Source: Turnera subulata (Eukaryota; Streptophyta; Magnoliopsida; Malpighiales; Passifloraceae). Taken from it: a stretch of 64,000 bases of DNA. Shown piece by piece: positions 11,261 through 23,297 of the stretch. Location of the stretch: NCBI GenBank assembly GCA_028386065.3, contig JAKUCV010000901.1, positions 2,207 through 66,206 of the forward strand, read 5' to 3'. Made by a program: the position numbers and the translations under genes. Position 1 is the stretch's first letter, and every line of letters begins with the position of its first letter. Below the pieces are notes generated by a model, which searched no databases, was not told the DNA's origin, and saw nothing but the letters and a program-made list of their open reading frames with translations.

Positions 11261-14200
11261 AACCTTATTTGTGGAATCATCTTAGCTAGCATTTGACTTG
11301 GTGGATTTGGAGATTGCTCTAGTACAATGGTTCCTGGGCCAATGGTGCGCCATTGGGGCGCCAATGGTGCGCTATTGGTTCGCCATTGGTGCGCCATTGG
11401 GGCGCTGTTGGTGCGCCATTGGTGCAATTTTAGAGTTTTGAGCTGAAATTTTGATTTTGAGTTTAGAGCTGACATTTTGTACACAAACCAATAAATTTTC
11501 AATCCACCTACCTGCAAAATTTCAGAGTTTTCTGAAATGTGGAAGTCCGACTTTTTATTTTTGGAACAATTAAAATCCCGTGAATCGGGAAAAATGGAAA
11601 AGCACCTAAGATGAGCTCGAAATGTCCGGGGAAGGCATCCAAAAATCCTTATAAATCATCCCCATGTTTGCGGAATCATCTTAGGCAGCATTTTACATGG
11701 TGGAATTGGAGATTGCTCTTACGCAATGGTTCACTGGGCGATTGGTGCGCCATTGGGGCGCTATTGGTGCGCCATTGGTGCAATTTTTGAGTTTTGAGCT
11801 GAAATTTTGATTTTTGAGTTTTGAGCTGACATTGTGTACACAAACCAATAAAAATCCAATCCAACTACCTGCAAAATTTCAAAATTTTCTGAGATGTGGA
11901 AGTCCAACTTTTTATTTTTGGAGCAACTAAAATCCCGTAAATCGGGAAAAATGGAAATGCACCTTAGACGAGCTCAAAATGTCCGGGGAAGGCATCCAAA
12001 AATCCTTATAAATCATCCCCACAACCGTGGAATCATTTTAGCTAGGGTTTGACATGTTGGATTTGGAGATTGCTCTTATGCATTGGTTCGTTGGGCCATT
12101 GGTGCGCTATTGGGGCGCTATTGGTCCGCCATGGATGCGCTATTGGTGCGCCATTGGTGCAATTTTTGAGTTTTGAGCTGAAACTTTGATTTTTGAGTTT
12201 TGAGCTGAAATTTTGTACACACAAAATAAAAATCCAATCCAACTACCTGAAAAATTTCAGAATATTCTGAGAGATGTAGGAGTTCGATTTTTTATTTTTG
12301 GAACAATTAAAATCCCGTAAATCGGGAAAAATGGAAAAGCACCTCAGTTGAGCTCAAATTGTCCGCGGAAGGCATCCAGAAATCCTTATAAATCATCCCC
12401 ATATTTTTGGAATCATCTTACATAGCATTTGACATGTTGGATTTGGAGATTGCTCTTATGCATTGGTTCACTGGCCCATTGGGGCGCCATTGGTGCGCAT
12501 TTGGGGCGTCATTGGTGCGATTTTTAAGCTTTTAGCTGAAATTTTGATTTTGAGTTTTGAGCTTAAATTTATTACACAAACCAACAAAAACCCAGTCCAA
12601 CTACCTGCAAAATTTCAGAATTTTCTGAGATGCGGAAGTCCGACTTTTCATTTTTGGAACAATTAAAATCCCGTAAAACGGGAAAAATGGAAAAGCACCC
12701 CAGATGAGCTCAAAATGTCCGGGGACCGCATCCAAAAATCCTTATAAATCACCCCCATAATTTTGGAATCGGTTGACATGGTGGATTTGGAGATTGCTCA
12801 TTGGTGCGCTATTGGTGCGCTATTGGGGCGTCATTGGTGCGATTTTTGAGTTTTTAGCTGGAATTTTTTTTTTGAGTTTTGAGCTTAAATTTATTACACA
12901 AACCAATAAAAACCCAGTCCAACTAACTGCAAAAATCCTTATAAATCATCCCCATATCTGTGGAATTTTCTTAGGTAGCATTTGACATGGTGGATTTGGA
13001 GATTGCTCTAATACATTGGTTCACTGGGCCAATGGTGCGCCATTGGGGCGCCAGTGGTGCGCTATTGGTTCGCCATTGGTGCGCCATGGGGGCGCTATTC
13101 GTGCACCAATGGTGCAATTTTAGAGTTCTGAGCTGAAATTTTGAGTTTTGAGCTGACATTTTCTACACAAACCAATAAATATCCAATCCAACTACCTGCA
13201 AAATTTCAAAGTTTTCTGAGATGTGGAAGTCCGACTTTTTATTTTTGGAACAATTAAAATCCCGTGAATCGGGAAAAATGGAAAAGCACCTTAGATGAGC
13301 TCAAAATGTCTGGGGAAGGCATCCAAAAATCCTTATAAATTATCCCCATATTTGTGGAATCATCTTAGGTAGCAGTTGACATGGTGGATTTGGAGACTGC
13401 TCTTATGCATTGGTTCATTGGGCCATTGTGGCGCCACTGGTGCGATTTTTGAGTTTTGAGCTGAAACTTTGATTTTTAAGTTTTGAGCTGAAATTTTCTA
13501 CACACAACAATAAAAATCCAATCCAACTACCTGAAAAATTTCAGAATATTCTGAGATGAGTTAGTCCGAATTTTTATTTCTGGAACAATTAAAATCCCGT
13601 GAATCGGGAAAAATGGAAAAGCACCTTAGATGAGCTCGAAATGTCCGGGGAAGGCATCCAAAAATCCTTATAAATTATAACCATATTTGTGGAATCATCT
13701 TAGCTAGCATTTGACTTGGTGGATTTGGAGATTGCTCTAGTACAATGGTTCCTGGGCCAATGGTGCGCCATTGGGGCGCCAATGGTGCGCTATTGGTTCG
13801 CCATTGGTGCGCCAATGGGGCGCTGTTGGTGCGCCATTGGTGCAATTTTAGAGTTTTGAGCTGAAATTTTGATTTTGAGTTTTGAGCTGACATTTTGTAC
13901 ACAAATCAATAAATTTCCAATCCAACTACCTGCAAAATTTCAGAATTTTTTGAAATGTGGAAGTCCGACTTTTTATTTTTGGAACAATTAAAATCCCGTG
14001 AATCGGGAAAAATGGAAAAGCACCTAAGATGTGCTCGAAATGTCCGGGGAAGGCATCCAAAAATCCTTATAAATCATCCCCATGTTTGCGGAATCATCTT
14101 AGGTAGCATTTTACATGGTGGAATTGGAGATTGCTCTTACGCGTTGGTTCACTGGGTGATTGGTGCGCCATTGGGGCGCTATTGGTGCGCCATTGGTGCA

Positions 14201-16030
14201 ATTTTTGAGTTTTGAGCTGAAATTTTGATTTTTGAGTTTTGAGCTGACATTGTGTACACAAACCAATAAAAATCCAATCCAACTACCTGCAAAATTTCAA
14301 AATTTTCTGAGATGTGGAAGTCCAACTTTTTATTTTTGGAGCAACTGAAATCCCGTAAATCGGGAAAAATGGAAATGCACCTTAGACGAGCTCAAAATGT
14401 CCGGGGAAGGCATCTAAAAATCCTTATAAATCATCCCCACAACCGTGGAATCATTTTAGCTAGGGTTTGACATGTTGGATTTGGAGATTGCTCTTATGCA
14501 TTGGTTCGTTGGGCCATTGGTGCGCTATTGGGGCGCTTTCGCCATTGATGCGCTATTGGTGCGCCATTGGTGCAATTTTTGAGTTTTGAGCTGAAACTTT
14601 GATTTTTGAGTTTTGAGCTGAAATTTTGTACACACAAAAATAAAAATCCAATCCAACTACCTGAAAAATTTCAGAATATTTTGAGAGGTGTAGGAGTTCG
14701 ATTTTTTATTTTTGAAGCAATTAAAATCCCGTAAATCGGGAAAAATGGAAAAGCACCTCAGTTGAGCTCAAATTGTCCGCGGAAGGCATCCAGAAATCCT
14801 TATAAATCATCCCCATATTTTTGGAATCATCTTACATAGCATTTGACATGTTGGATTTGGATATTGCTCTTATGCATTGGTTCACTGGCCCATTGGGGCG
14901 CCATTGGTGCGCATTTAGGGCGTCATTGGTGCGATTTTTGAGCTTTTAGCTGAAATTTTGATTTTGAGTTTTGAGCTTAAATTTATTACACAAACCAACA
15001 AAAACCCAGTCCAACTACCTGCAAAATTTCAGAATTTTCTGAGATGCGGAAGTCCGACTTTTCATTTTTGGAACAATTAAAATCCCGTAAAACGTAAAAA
15101 ATGGAAAAGCACCCCAGATGAGCTCAAAATGTCCGGGGACCGCATCCAAAAATCCTTATAAATTACCCCCATAATTTTGGAATCGGTTCACATGGTGGAT
15201 TTGGAGATTGCTCATTGGTGCGCTATTGGTGCGCTATTGGGGCGTCATTGGTGCGATTTTTGAGTTTTTAGCTGATTTTTTTTTTTGAGTTTTGAGCTTA
15301 AATTTATTACACAAACCAATAAAAACCCAGTCCAACTAACTGCAAAAATCCTAATAAATCATCCCCATATCTGTGGAATTTTCTTAGGTAGCATTTGACA
15401 TGGTGGATTTGGAGATTGCTCTAATACATTGGTTCACTGGGCCAGTGGTGCGCCATTGGGGCGCCAATGGTGCGCTATTGGTTCGCCATTGGTGCGCCAT
15501 TGGGGCGCTATTCGTGCACCAATGGTGCAATTTTAGAGTTCTGAGCTGAAATTTAGAGTTTTGAGCTGACATATTCTACACACAATAAATATCCAATCCA
15601 ACTACCTGCAAAATTTCAAAGTTTTCTGAGATGTGGAAGTCCGACTTTTTATTTTTGGAACAATTAAAATCCCGTGAATCGGGAAAAATGGAAAAGCACC
15701 TTAGATGAGCTCAAAATGTCTGGGGAAGGCATCCAAAAATCCTTATAAATTATCCCCATATTTGTGGAATCATCTTAGGTAGCAGTTGACATGGTGGATT
15801 TGGAGACTGCTCTTATGCATTGGTTCATTGGGCCATTGGGGCGCCATTGGTGCGATTTTTGAGTTTTGAGCTGAAACTTTGATTTTTAAGTTTTGAGCTG
15901 AAATTTTCTACACACAACAATAAAAATCCAATACAACTACCTGAAAAATTTCAGAATATTCTGAGATGAGTTAGTCCGAATTTTTATTTCTGGAACAATT
16001 AAAATCCCGTAAATCGGGAAAAATGGAAAA
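11260..16030 (+). repeat. Tandem higher-order repeat, two copies of about 2.4 kb
   Basis: Rare monomer variants recur about 2415 bp apart. ACAATGGTTCCTGGGCC occurs near 11327 and 13742, CACCTAAGATG near 11606 and 14021, and TAGACGAGCTC near 11965 and 14382. A third copy begins near 19560 and is split by the Mutator-like element. Each unit spans about six to seven monomers, including one shortened monomer. This is the most homogenised part of the array. Confidence 0.7.
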
Positions 16031-17060
16031 GCACCTTAGATGAGCTCAAATTGACCGGGAAAGGCATGCAAAAATCCTTATAAATCATCCCCATATTTGT
16101 GGAATCATCTTAGGTAGCATTTGACATGGTGGATTTGGAGATTGGTCTAATACATTGGTTCACTGGGCCAATGGTGCACCATTGGGGCGCCAATGGTGCG
16201 CTATTGGCTCGCCATTGGTGCAATTTTAGAGTTTTGAGCTGAAATTTTGATTTTGAGTTTTGAGCTGACATTTTTTACACAAACCAACAACCAACTACCT
16301 GCAAAATTTCAAAATTTTTGAGATGTGGAAGTCCGACTTTTTATTTTTGGAACAATTAAAATCCCGTGAATCGGGAAAAATGGAAAAGCACCTTAGATGA
16401 GCTCAAAATGTCTGGGGAAGGCATCCAAAAATCCTTATAAATTATCCCCATATTTGTGGAATCATCTTAGGTAGCAGTTGACATGGTGGATTTGGAGACT
16501 GCTCTTATGCATTGGTTCATTGGGCCATTGGGGCGCCATTGGTGCGATTTTTGAGTTTTGAGCTGAAACTTTGATTTTTAAGTTTTGAGCTGAAATTTTC
16601 TACACACAACAATAAAAATCCAATCCAACTACCTGAAAAATTTCAGAATATTCTGAGATGAGTTAGTCCGAATTTTTATTTCTGGAACAATTAAAATCCC
16701 GTAAATCGGGAAAAATGGAAAAGCACCTTAGATGAGCTCAAATTGACCGGGAAAGGCATGCAAAAATCCTTATAAATCATCCCCATATTTGTGGAATCAT
16801 CTTAGGTAGCATTTGACATGGTGGATTTGGAGATTGGTCTAATACATTGGTTCACTGGGCCAATGGTGCACCATTGGGGCGCCAATGGTGCGCTATTGGC
16901 TCGCCATTGGTGCAATTTTAGAGTTTTGAGCTGAAATTTTGATTTTGAGTTTTGAGCTGACATTTTTTACACAAACCAACAACCAACTACCTGCAAAATT
17001 TCAAAATTTTTGAGATGTGGAAGTCCGACTTTTTATTTTTGGAACAATTAAAATCCCGTG
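15694..17060 (+). repeat. Near-identical 692-bp satellite dimer in tandem
   Basis: Two monomers with private variants form a dimer repeated with a period of about 692 bp. The variants are GCAGTTGACATGG, GAGATGAGTTAGTCCG, TTGACCGGGAAAGGCATGC and the contracted AAACCAACAACCAACTACC. The last occurs at 16281 and 16973. A third copy of the dimer lies after the transposon at about 23340-23990. The close identity implies recent duplication. Confidence 0.75.
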
Positions 17061-17089
17061 AATCGGGAAAAATGGAAAAGCACCTCAGT

Positions 17090-19560
17090 TGAGCTCAAAT
17101 TGTCCGCGGAAGGCATCCAGAAATCCTTATAAATCATCCCCATATTTTTGGAATCATCTTACATAGCATTTGACATGTTGGATTTGGAGATTGCTCTTAT
17201 GCATTGGTTCACTGGCCCATTGGGCCGCCATTGGTGCGCTATTGGGGAGTCATTGGTGCGATTTTTGAGCTTTTAGCTGAAATTTTGATTTTTGAATTTT
17301 GAGCTTAAATTTATTACACAAACCAATAAAAACCCACTCCAACTACCTGCAAAATTTCAGAATTTTCTGAGATGCGGAAGTCCGTCTTTTCATTTTTGGG
17401 ACAATTAAAATCCCGTAAAATGGGAAAAATGGAAAAGCACCCCAGATGAGCTCAAAAAGTCCGGGGAACGCATCCAAAAATCCTTATAAATCACCCCCGT
17501 AATTTTGGAATCGGTAGTATTGGACATGGTGGATTTGGAGATAGCTCATTTCTGCGCTATTGGTGCGCTATTGGGGCGTCATTGGTGCGATTTTTGAGTT
17601 TTTGGCTGAATTTTTTTTTGAGTTTTGAGCTTAAATGTATTACACAAACCAATAAAAACCCAGTCCAACTACCTGCAAAAATCCTTATAAATCATCCCCA
17701 TATTTGTGGAATCTTCTTAGGTAGCATTTGACATGGTGGATTTGGAGATTGCTCTAATACATTGGTTCACTGGGCCAATGGTGCGCCATTGGGGCGCTAT
17801 TGGTGCGCCAATGGTGCAATTTTAGAGTTTTGAGCTGAATTTTTGATTTTGAGTTTTGAGCTGACATTTTCTACACAAACCAATAAATATCCAATCCAAC
17901 TACCTGCAAAATTTCAAAGTTTTCTGAGATGTGGAAGTCCGACTTTTTATTTTTGGAACATTTAAAATCCCGTGAATCGGGAAAAATGGAAAAGCACCTT
18001 AGATGAGCTCAAAATGTATGGGGAAGGCATCCAAAAATCCTTATAAATTATCCCCATATTTGTGGAATCTTCTTAGGTAGCATTTGACATGGTGGATTTG
18101 GAGACTGCTCTTATGCATTGGTTCATTGGGCCATTGGGGCGCCATTGATGCGCTATTGGTGCGCCATTGGTGCGATTTTTGAGTTTTGAGCTAAAACTTT
18201 GATTTTTAATTTTTGAGCTGAAATTTTGTACACACAACAATAAAAATCCAATCCAACTACCTGAAAAATTTCAGATTATTCTGAGATGAGTTAGTCCAAA
18301 TTTTTATTTCTGGAACAATTAAAATCCCGTAAATCGGGAAAAATGGAAAAGCACCTGAGATGAGCTCAAATTGACTGGGAAAGGCCTGCAAAAATCCTTA
18401 TAAATCATCCCCATATTTGTGGAATCATCTTAGGTAGCATTTGACATGGTGGATTTGGAGATTGGTCTAATACATTGCTTCACTGGGCCAATGGGGCACC
18501 ATTGGGGCGCCAATGGTGCACTATTGGCTCGCCATTGGTGCGCCATTGGTGCAATTTTAGGGTTTTGAGCTGAAATTTTGATTTTGAGTTTGGGGCTGAC
18601 ATTTTGTACACAAACCAACAAATATCCAATCCAACTACCTGCAAAATTTCAAAGTTTTTTGAGATGTGGAAGTCCGACTTTTTTTTTTGGAACAATTAAA
18701 ATCCCGTGAATCGGGAAAAATCGAAAAGCACCTTAGATGACCTCAAAATGTCCGGGGAAGGCGTCCAAAAATTCTAATAAATTATCCCCATATTTCTGGA
18801 ATCATCTTAGGTAGCATTTGACGTGGTGTATTTAGAGACTGCTCTTATGCTTTGGTTCAATGGGCCATTGGTGCGCTATTGGGGCGCCATTGATGCGCTA
18901 TTGGTGCGCCAATGGTGCGACTTTGGAGTTTTGAGCTGAAACTTTGATTTTTAAGTTTTGAGCTGAAATTTTGTACACACAACAATAAAAATCCAATCCA
19001 AATACCTGAATAATTTCAGATTATTCTAATATGTGGGAGTCCGACTTTTTATTTCTGGAACAATTAAAATGCCGTAAATCGGGAAAAATGGAAAAGCACC
19101 TCAGATGAGCTCAAATTGACCAGGGAAGGCATGCAAAAATCCTTATAAATCATCCCCATATTTGTGGAATCATCTTAGGTAGCATTTGACATGGTGGATT
19201 TGGAGATTGGTCTAATACATTGGTTCACTGGGCTAATGGTGCGCCATTGGGGTGCCAATGGGGCGCCAATGGTGCGCGATTGGTTCGCCATTGGTGCGCC
19301 ATTGGGGCGCTGTTGGTGCGCCATTGCTGCAATTTTAGAGTTTTGAGCTGAAATTTTGATTTTGAGTTTTGAGCTGACATTTTGTACACAAACCAATAAG
19401 TATCCAATCCAACTACCGGCAAAATTTCATAGTTTTCTGAGATGTGGAGGTCCGACTTTATATTTTTAGAACAATTAAAATCCCGTGAATCGGGAAAAAT
19501 GGAAAAGCACCTTAGATGTGCTCGGAGTGTCCGGGGAAGGCATCCAAAAATCCTTATAAA
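17090..19560 (+). repeat. Higher-order satellite block X (copy 2)
   Basis: This is the second copy of the block at 8700-11260, with the same ordered variants. It is followed, as in copy 1, by the block that starts with TTAGCTAGCATTTGACTTGG. The pair therefore defines a segmental repeat of about 8.3 kb inside the satellite. Confidence 0.65.
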
Positions 19561-21509
19561 TTATAACCGTATTTGTGGAATCATCTTAGCTAGCATTTGA
19601 CTTGGTGGATTTGGAGATTGCTCTAGTACAATGGTTCCTGGGCCAATGGTGCGCCATTGGGGCGCCAATGGTGCGCTATTGGTTCGCCATTGGTGCGCTG
19701 TTGGGGCGCCATTGGTGCAATTTTAGAGTTTTTATTTTGAGTTTTGAGCTACATTTTGTACACAAACCAATAAATTTCCAATCCAACTACCTGCAAAATT
19801 TCAGAGTTTTCTGAAATGTGGAAGTCCGACTTTTTATTTTTGGAACAATTAAAATCCCGTGAATCGGGAAAAATGGAAAAGCACCTAAGATGAGCTCGAA
19901 ATGTCTGGGGAAGGCATCCAAAAATCCTTATAAATCATCCCCATGTTTGTGGAATCATCTTAGGTAGCATTTTACATGGTGGAATTGGAGATTGCTCTTA
20001 CGCATTGGTTCACTGGGCGATTGGTGCGCTATTGGGGCGCCATTGGTGCAATTTTTGAGTTTTGACCTGAAATTTTGATTTTTAAGTTTTGAGCTGACAT
20101 TGTGTAAACAAACCAATAAAAATTCAATCCAACTACCTGCAAAATTTCAAAATTTTCTGAGATGTGGAAGTCCAACTTTTTATTTTTGGAGCAACTAAAA
20201 TCCCGTAAATCGGGAAAACTGGAAATGCACCTTAGACGAGCTCAAAATGTCCGGGGAAGGCATCCAAAAATCGTTATAAATCATCCCCACAACCGTGGAA
20301 TCATTTTAGCTAGGGTTTGACATGTTGGATTTGGAGATTGCTCTTATGCATTGGTTCGTTGGGCCATTGGTGCGCTATTGGGGCGCTATTGGTGCGCCAT
20401 TGATGCGCTATTGGTGCGCCATTGGTGCAATTTTTGAGTTTTGAGCTGAAACTTTGATTTTTGAGTTTTGAGCTGAAATTTTGTACACACAAAAATAAAA
20501 ATCCATTCCAACTACCTGAAAAATTTCAGAATATTCTGAGAGACGTAGGAGTTTGATTTTTTATTTTTGGAACAATTAAAATCCCGTAAATCGGGAAAAA
20601 TGGAAAAGCACCTCAGTTGAGCTCAAATTGTCCGCGGAAGGCATCCAGAAATCCTTATAAATCATCCCCATATTTTTGGAATCATCTTACATAGCATTTG
20701 ACATGTTGGATTTGGAGATTGCTCTTATGCATTGGTTCACTGGCCCATTGGGGCGCCATTGGTGCGCATTTGGGGCGTCATTGGTGCGATTTTTGAGCTT
20801 TTAGCTGAAATTTTGATTTTGAGTTTTGAGCTTAAATTTATTACACAAACCAACAAAAACCCAGTTCAACTACCTGCAAAATTTCAGAATTTTCTGAGAT
20901 GCGGAAGTCTGACTTTTCATTTTTGGAACAATTAAAATCCCGTAAAACGGGAAAAATGGAAAAGCACCCGAGATGAGCTCAAAATGTCCGGGGAACGCAT
21001 CCAAAAATCCTTATAAATCACCCCCATAATTTTGGAATCGCTAGTATTTGACATGGTGGATTTGGAGATTGCTCATTGGTGCGCTATTGGTGCGCTATTG
21101 GGGCGTCATTGGTGCGATTTTTGAGTTTTTAGCTGAAATTTTTTTTTATTTTTGAGCTTAAATTTATTACACAAACCAATAAAAACCCAGTCCAACTAAC
21201 TGCAAAAATCCTTATAAATCATCCCCATTTCTGTGGAATTTTCTTAGGTAGCATTTGACATGGTGGATTTGGAGATTGCTCTAATACATTGGTTCACTGG
21301 GCCAATGGTGCGCCATTGGGGCGCCAGTGGTGCGCTATTGGTTCGCCATTGGTGTGCCATTGGGGCGCTATTCGTGCACCAATGGTGCAATTTTAGAGTT
21401 CTGAGCTGAAATTTTGAGTTTTGAGCTGACATTTTCTACACAAACCAATAAATATCCAATCCAACTACCTGCAAAATTTCAAAGTTTTCTGAGATGTGGA
21501 AGTCCGACT

Positions 21510-21519
21510 TTTTATTTTT
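21510..21519. repeat. Target-site duplication, left copy (TTTTATTTTT)
   Basis: Ten bases, TTTTATTTTT, lie directly before GGGTTAAGCACC and recur at 23298-23307 directly after the element. The uninterrupted satellite reads ACTTTTTATTTTTGGAAC at this point, which confirms the insertion site. Confidence 0.9.
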
Positions 21520-21925
21520 GGGTTAAGCACCTTTTTGGGCCCCTGAGTTATGCGTTTGTCCCGTTTGTATACCCGGGAGTTTTTCTGTCCCTTTTGTGTA
21601 ACCCGAGTTTATAAGTTTGTCCCTTTTCTGTACCTCGGGCAGCCCGAGCGATGACGTGGCCAGTTGCCCGGGCAGACCTGACACGTGTCACTCTCTCATT
21701 GGACCACATCATCAAAAAGTGGGGCCCACCTTACCCAACCATTTTTTATTTTCCGAAAAATCAAAAATTCGTTTTCCTATTATTAAAATCCCTTACCGGC
21801 TGGTTGACCCGATTTTATTTCCGGTTTGTACAATACGGTCTGAGTTAGAAAAAAACCAACCCAAACAATTAAATTCCCGATTTTATTCCCCCATTTCCTA
21901 TCCTTTTCTTTTTTTTTGTTTTATT
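21520..21925 (+). repeat. Left terminal inverted repeat of the MULE
   Basis: About 400 bp match the right end inverted. The match runs from GGGTTAAGCACC through GACACGTGTCACTCTCTCAT and CCGGCTGGTTGACCCG to CCCCATTTCCTATCC. Homology fades in the following pyrimidine-rich run (21900-21990). Confidence 0.85.
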
Positions 21926-22129
21926 TTTTGTCTTTTTTTCCTCTTCTTCCTCCCCACTCACCTCTCAACTCTCTTCCTTTCCCCTCCTTCTCTACTCACA
22001 AAAACAAATTCGTTTCTTTGTGTTAAAACGAATTCATGAACCCATTGCAGAACCAATTAATTGTGTGAGAACAATTAATGGCATGAGCCATGTGAATTTC
22101 ATGAACCAGTGTGTCTTTTGTGTTGCGTC

Positions 22130-22640
22130 ACGGTGGGCTGTGGCTCATGGTGGCCGTTTGTCGCTGTAACAGCTTCGGCCAGTGTAGGTTGATGACTGTG
22201 GTCGTCTCCTCCGGCGACTTGTGTTTGTTTTGGGATTGTTTTGTAGGGGGCGGTTTGTGACGAGGAGCAGTGCCGTGAGCTGGGTTATGTGCTCGTATTC
22301 TCGCGTGGCGGCGTGTGTGGTTTTCGTAAACGGGTGCGTGGCCGGTGGGTGGCGCAGCGACGGTCCATGTTGGCGACCAGAACCGAGCAGGGGAGGCGTC
22401 AGTCGTTGCCTCCAGCGGCATCCTCTCCAGATCGCAGCGACGGGCCATGCGGCGGCAGGATCGGAGCAAGCGGCGGCGGGCCTTGTACTCGCTTCTCCGA
22501 TCTGGTCGCGCCCAGTGTTTTCTGTCGGTACGGCAACCTTCGTGGCAGCTGCGCTGGTAGACACTGCAGCCGTCGTGGCGGCTGTGCTTCGACAGCGACG
22601 GTGGAGGCTCCAGTGGGAGCATCTACAGGCTGCAGTGTAG
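22130..22640. other. GC-rich internal segment of the MULE, possible captured sequence
   Basis: The composition changes sharply to GC-rich between the AT-rich arms. Overlapping open frames exist on both strands (for example plus 22221-22640 and minus 22128-22622). None shows a domain I recognise, and low-stop GC-rich DNA gives such frames by chance. Capture of a host gene piece is inference. Confidence 0.4.
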
Positions 22641-22744
22641 ATGGAGGAAGAAGAGAGGAAAAAAAAGAGAGAAAAAAAGACAAAAAAGAGAATAAGAAAG
22701 GGGGAATAAAATCGGGAGGAGAAAAAAACATTAAAAATTAAAAA

Positions 22745-22900
22745 AATAAAAAAAATAAAAATAAAGGGGGGAATAAAATTGGGTGTAACATAAAAGAGAG
22801 AAAAAAGGCAAAAAAAGAAAAAATAAAAAAAATAAAAATAAAGGGGGGAATAAAATTGGGTGTAACATAAAAGAGAGAAAAAAGGCAAAAAAAGAAAAAA
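22745..22900. repeat. Two-copy tandem repeat of 77 bp inside the MULE
   Basis: The segment containing GGGGGGAATAAAATTGGGTG and ACATAAAAGAGAG occurs twice with a 77-bp offset (G runs at 22766 and 22843). It lies just inside the right inverted repeat. Confidence 0.8.
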
Positions 22901-23297
22901 GAAAAAAAGAAAAGGATAGGAAATGGGGGAATAAAATCGGGAATTTAATTGTTTGGGTTGGTTTTTTTCTAACTCAGACCGTATTGTACAAACCGGAAAT
23001 AAAATCGGGTCAACCAGCCGGTAAGGGATTTTAAATACAGGAAAACGAATTTTTTATTTTTCGGAAAATAAAAATCAGTAGGGTATGGTGGGCCCCATTT
23101 TTTGCTGATGTGGTCCAATGAGAGAGTGACACGTGTCAGGTTTGCCCGGGCAACTGGCCATGTCATCAGTCGGGCTGCCCGAGGTACAGAAAAGGGCCAA
23201 AATCCTAAACTCGGGGTACCTAAAAGGGACAGAAAAACTCGCGGGTATAGAAACGGGACAAACGTGAAACCCGAGGACCCAAAAAGGTGCTTATCCC
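22895..23297 (-). repeat. Right terminal inverted repeat of the MULE
   Basis: This is the inverted counterpart of 21520-21925, with scattered substitutions and small indels. It ends GGTGCTTATCCC and is followed by the target duplication at 23298-23307. Confidence 0.85.

Larger units (their letters stand above)
4850..21519 (+). repeat. Satellite array, forward block 1 (about 43 monomers)
   Basis: Tandem monomers of roughly 360 bp are recognised by recurring landmarks in fixed order. They are GGATTTGGAGATTGCTCTTA, then GCATTGGTTCACTGGGCCA, then a variable run of 11-bp CCATTGGTGCG or CTATTGGGGCG units. Next comes a duplicated TTTTGAGCTGAAATTTTG, then CCAATCCAACTACCTGCAAA, the small inverted repeat CCCGTAAATCGGG, GGAAAAGCACC and GGCATCCAAAAATCC. 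Monomer length varies mainly through the number of 11-bp units. Open frames across it are by-products of the repeat and show no coding constraint. The left edge is cut by a gypsy LTR, so the array probably extended further. Confidence 0.93.
21520..23297. mobile_element. Mutator-like (MULE) non-autonomous DNA transposon, 1778 bp
   Basis: The element has long terminal inverted repeats. The left end begins GGGTTAAGCACCTTTTTGGG, and the right end read inverted begins GGGATAAGCACCTTTTTGGG. Long inverted repeats plus a 10-bp target duplication fit the Mutator superfamily (usual duplication 9-11 bp). No transposase motif is present, so an external transposase would be needed. The centre (about 22130-22640) is GC-rich and unlike the rest. 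It may be captured host sequence, as in Pack-MULEs. It sits in a satellite monomer and is younger than the array. Confidence 0.88.

Noticed and set aside
22145..22888. 247-codon minus-strand frame in the MULE
   Set aside because: Its first part is translated pyrimidine-rich low-complexity DNA (runs of Phe and Leu) including the 77-bp duplication. No domain is recognised.
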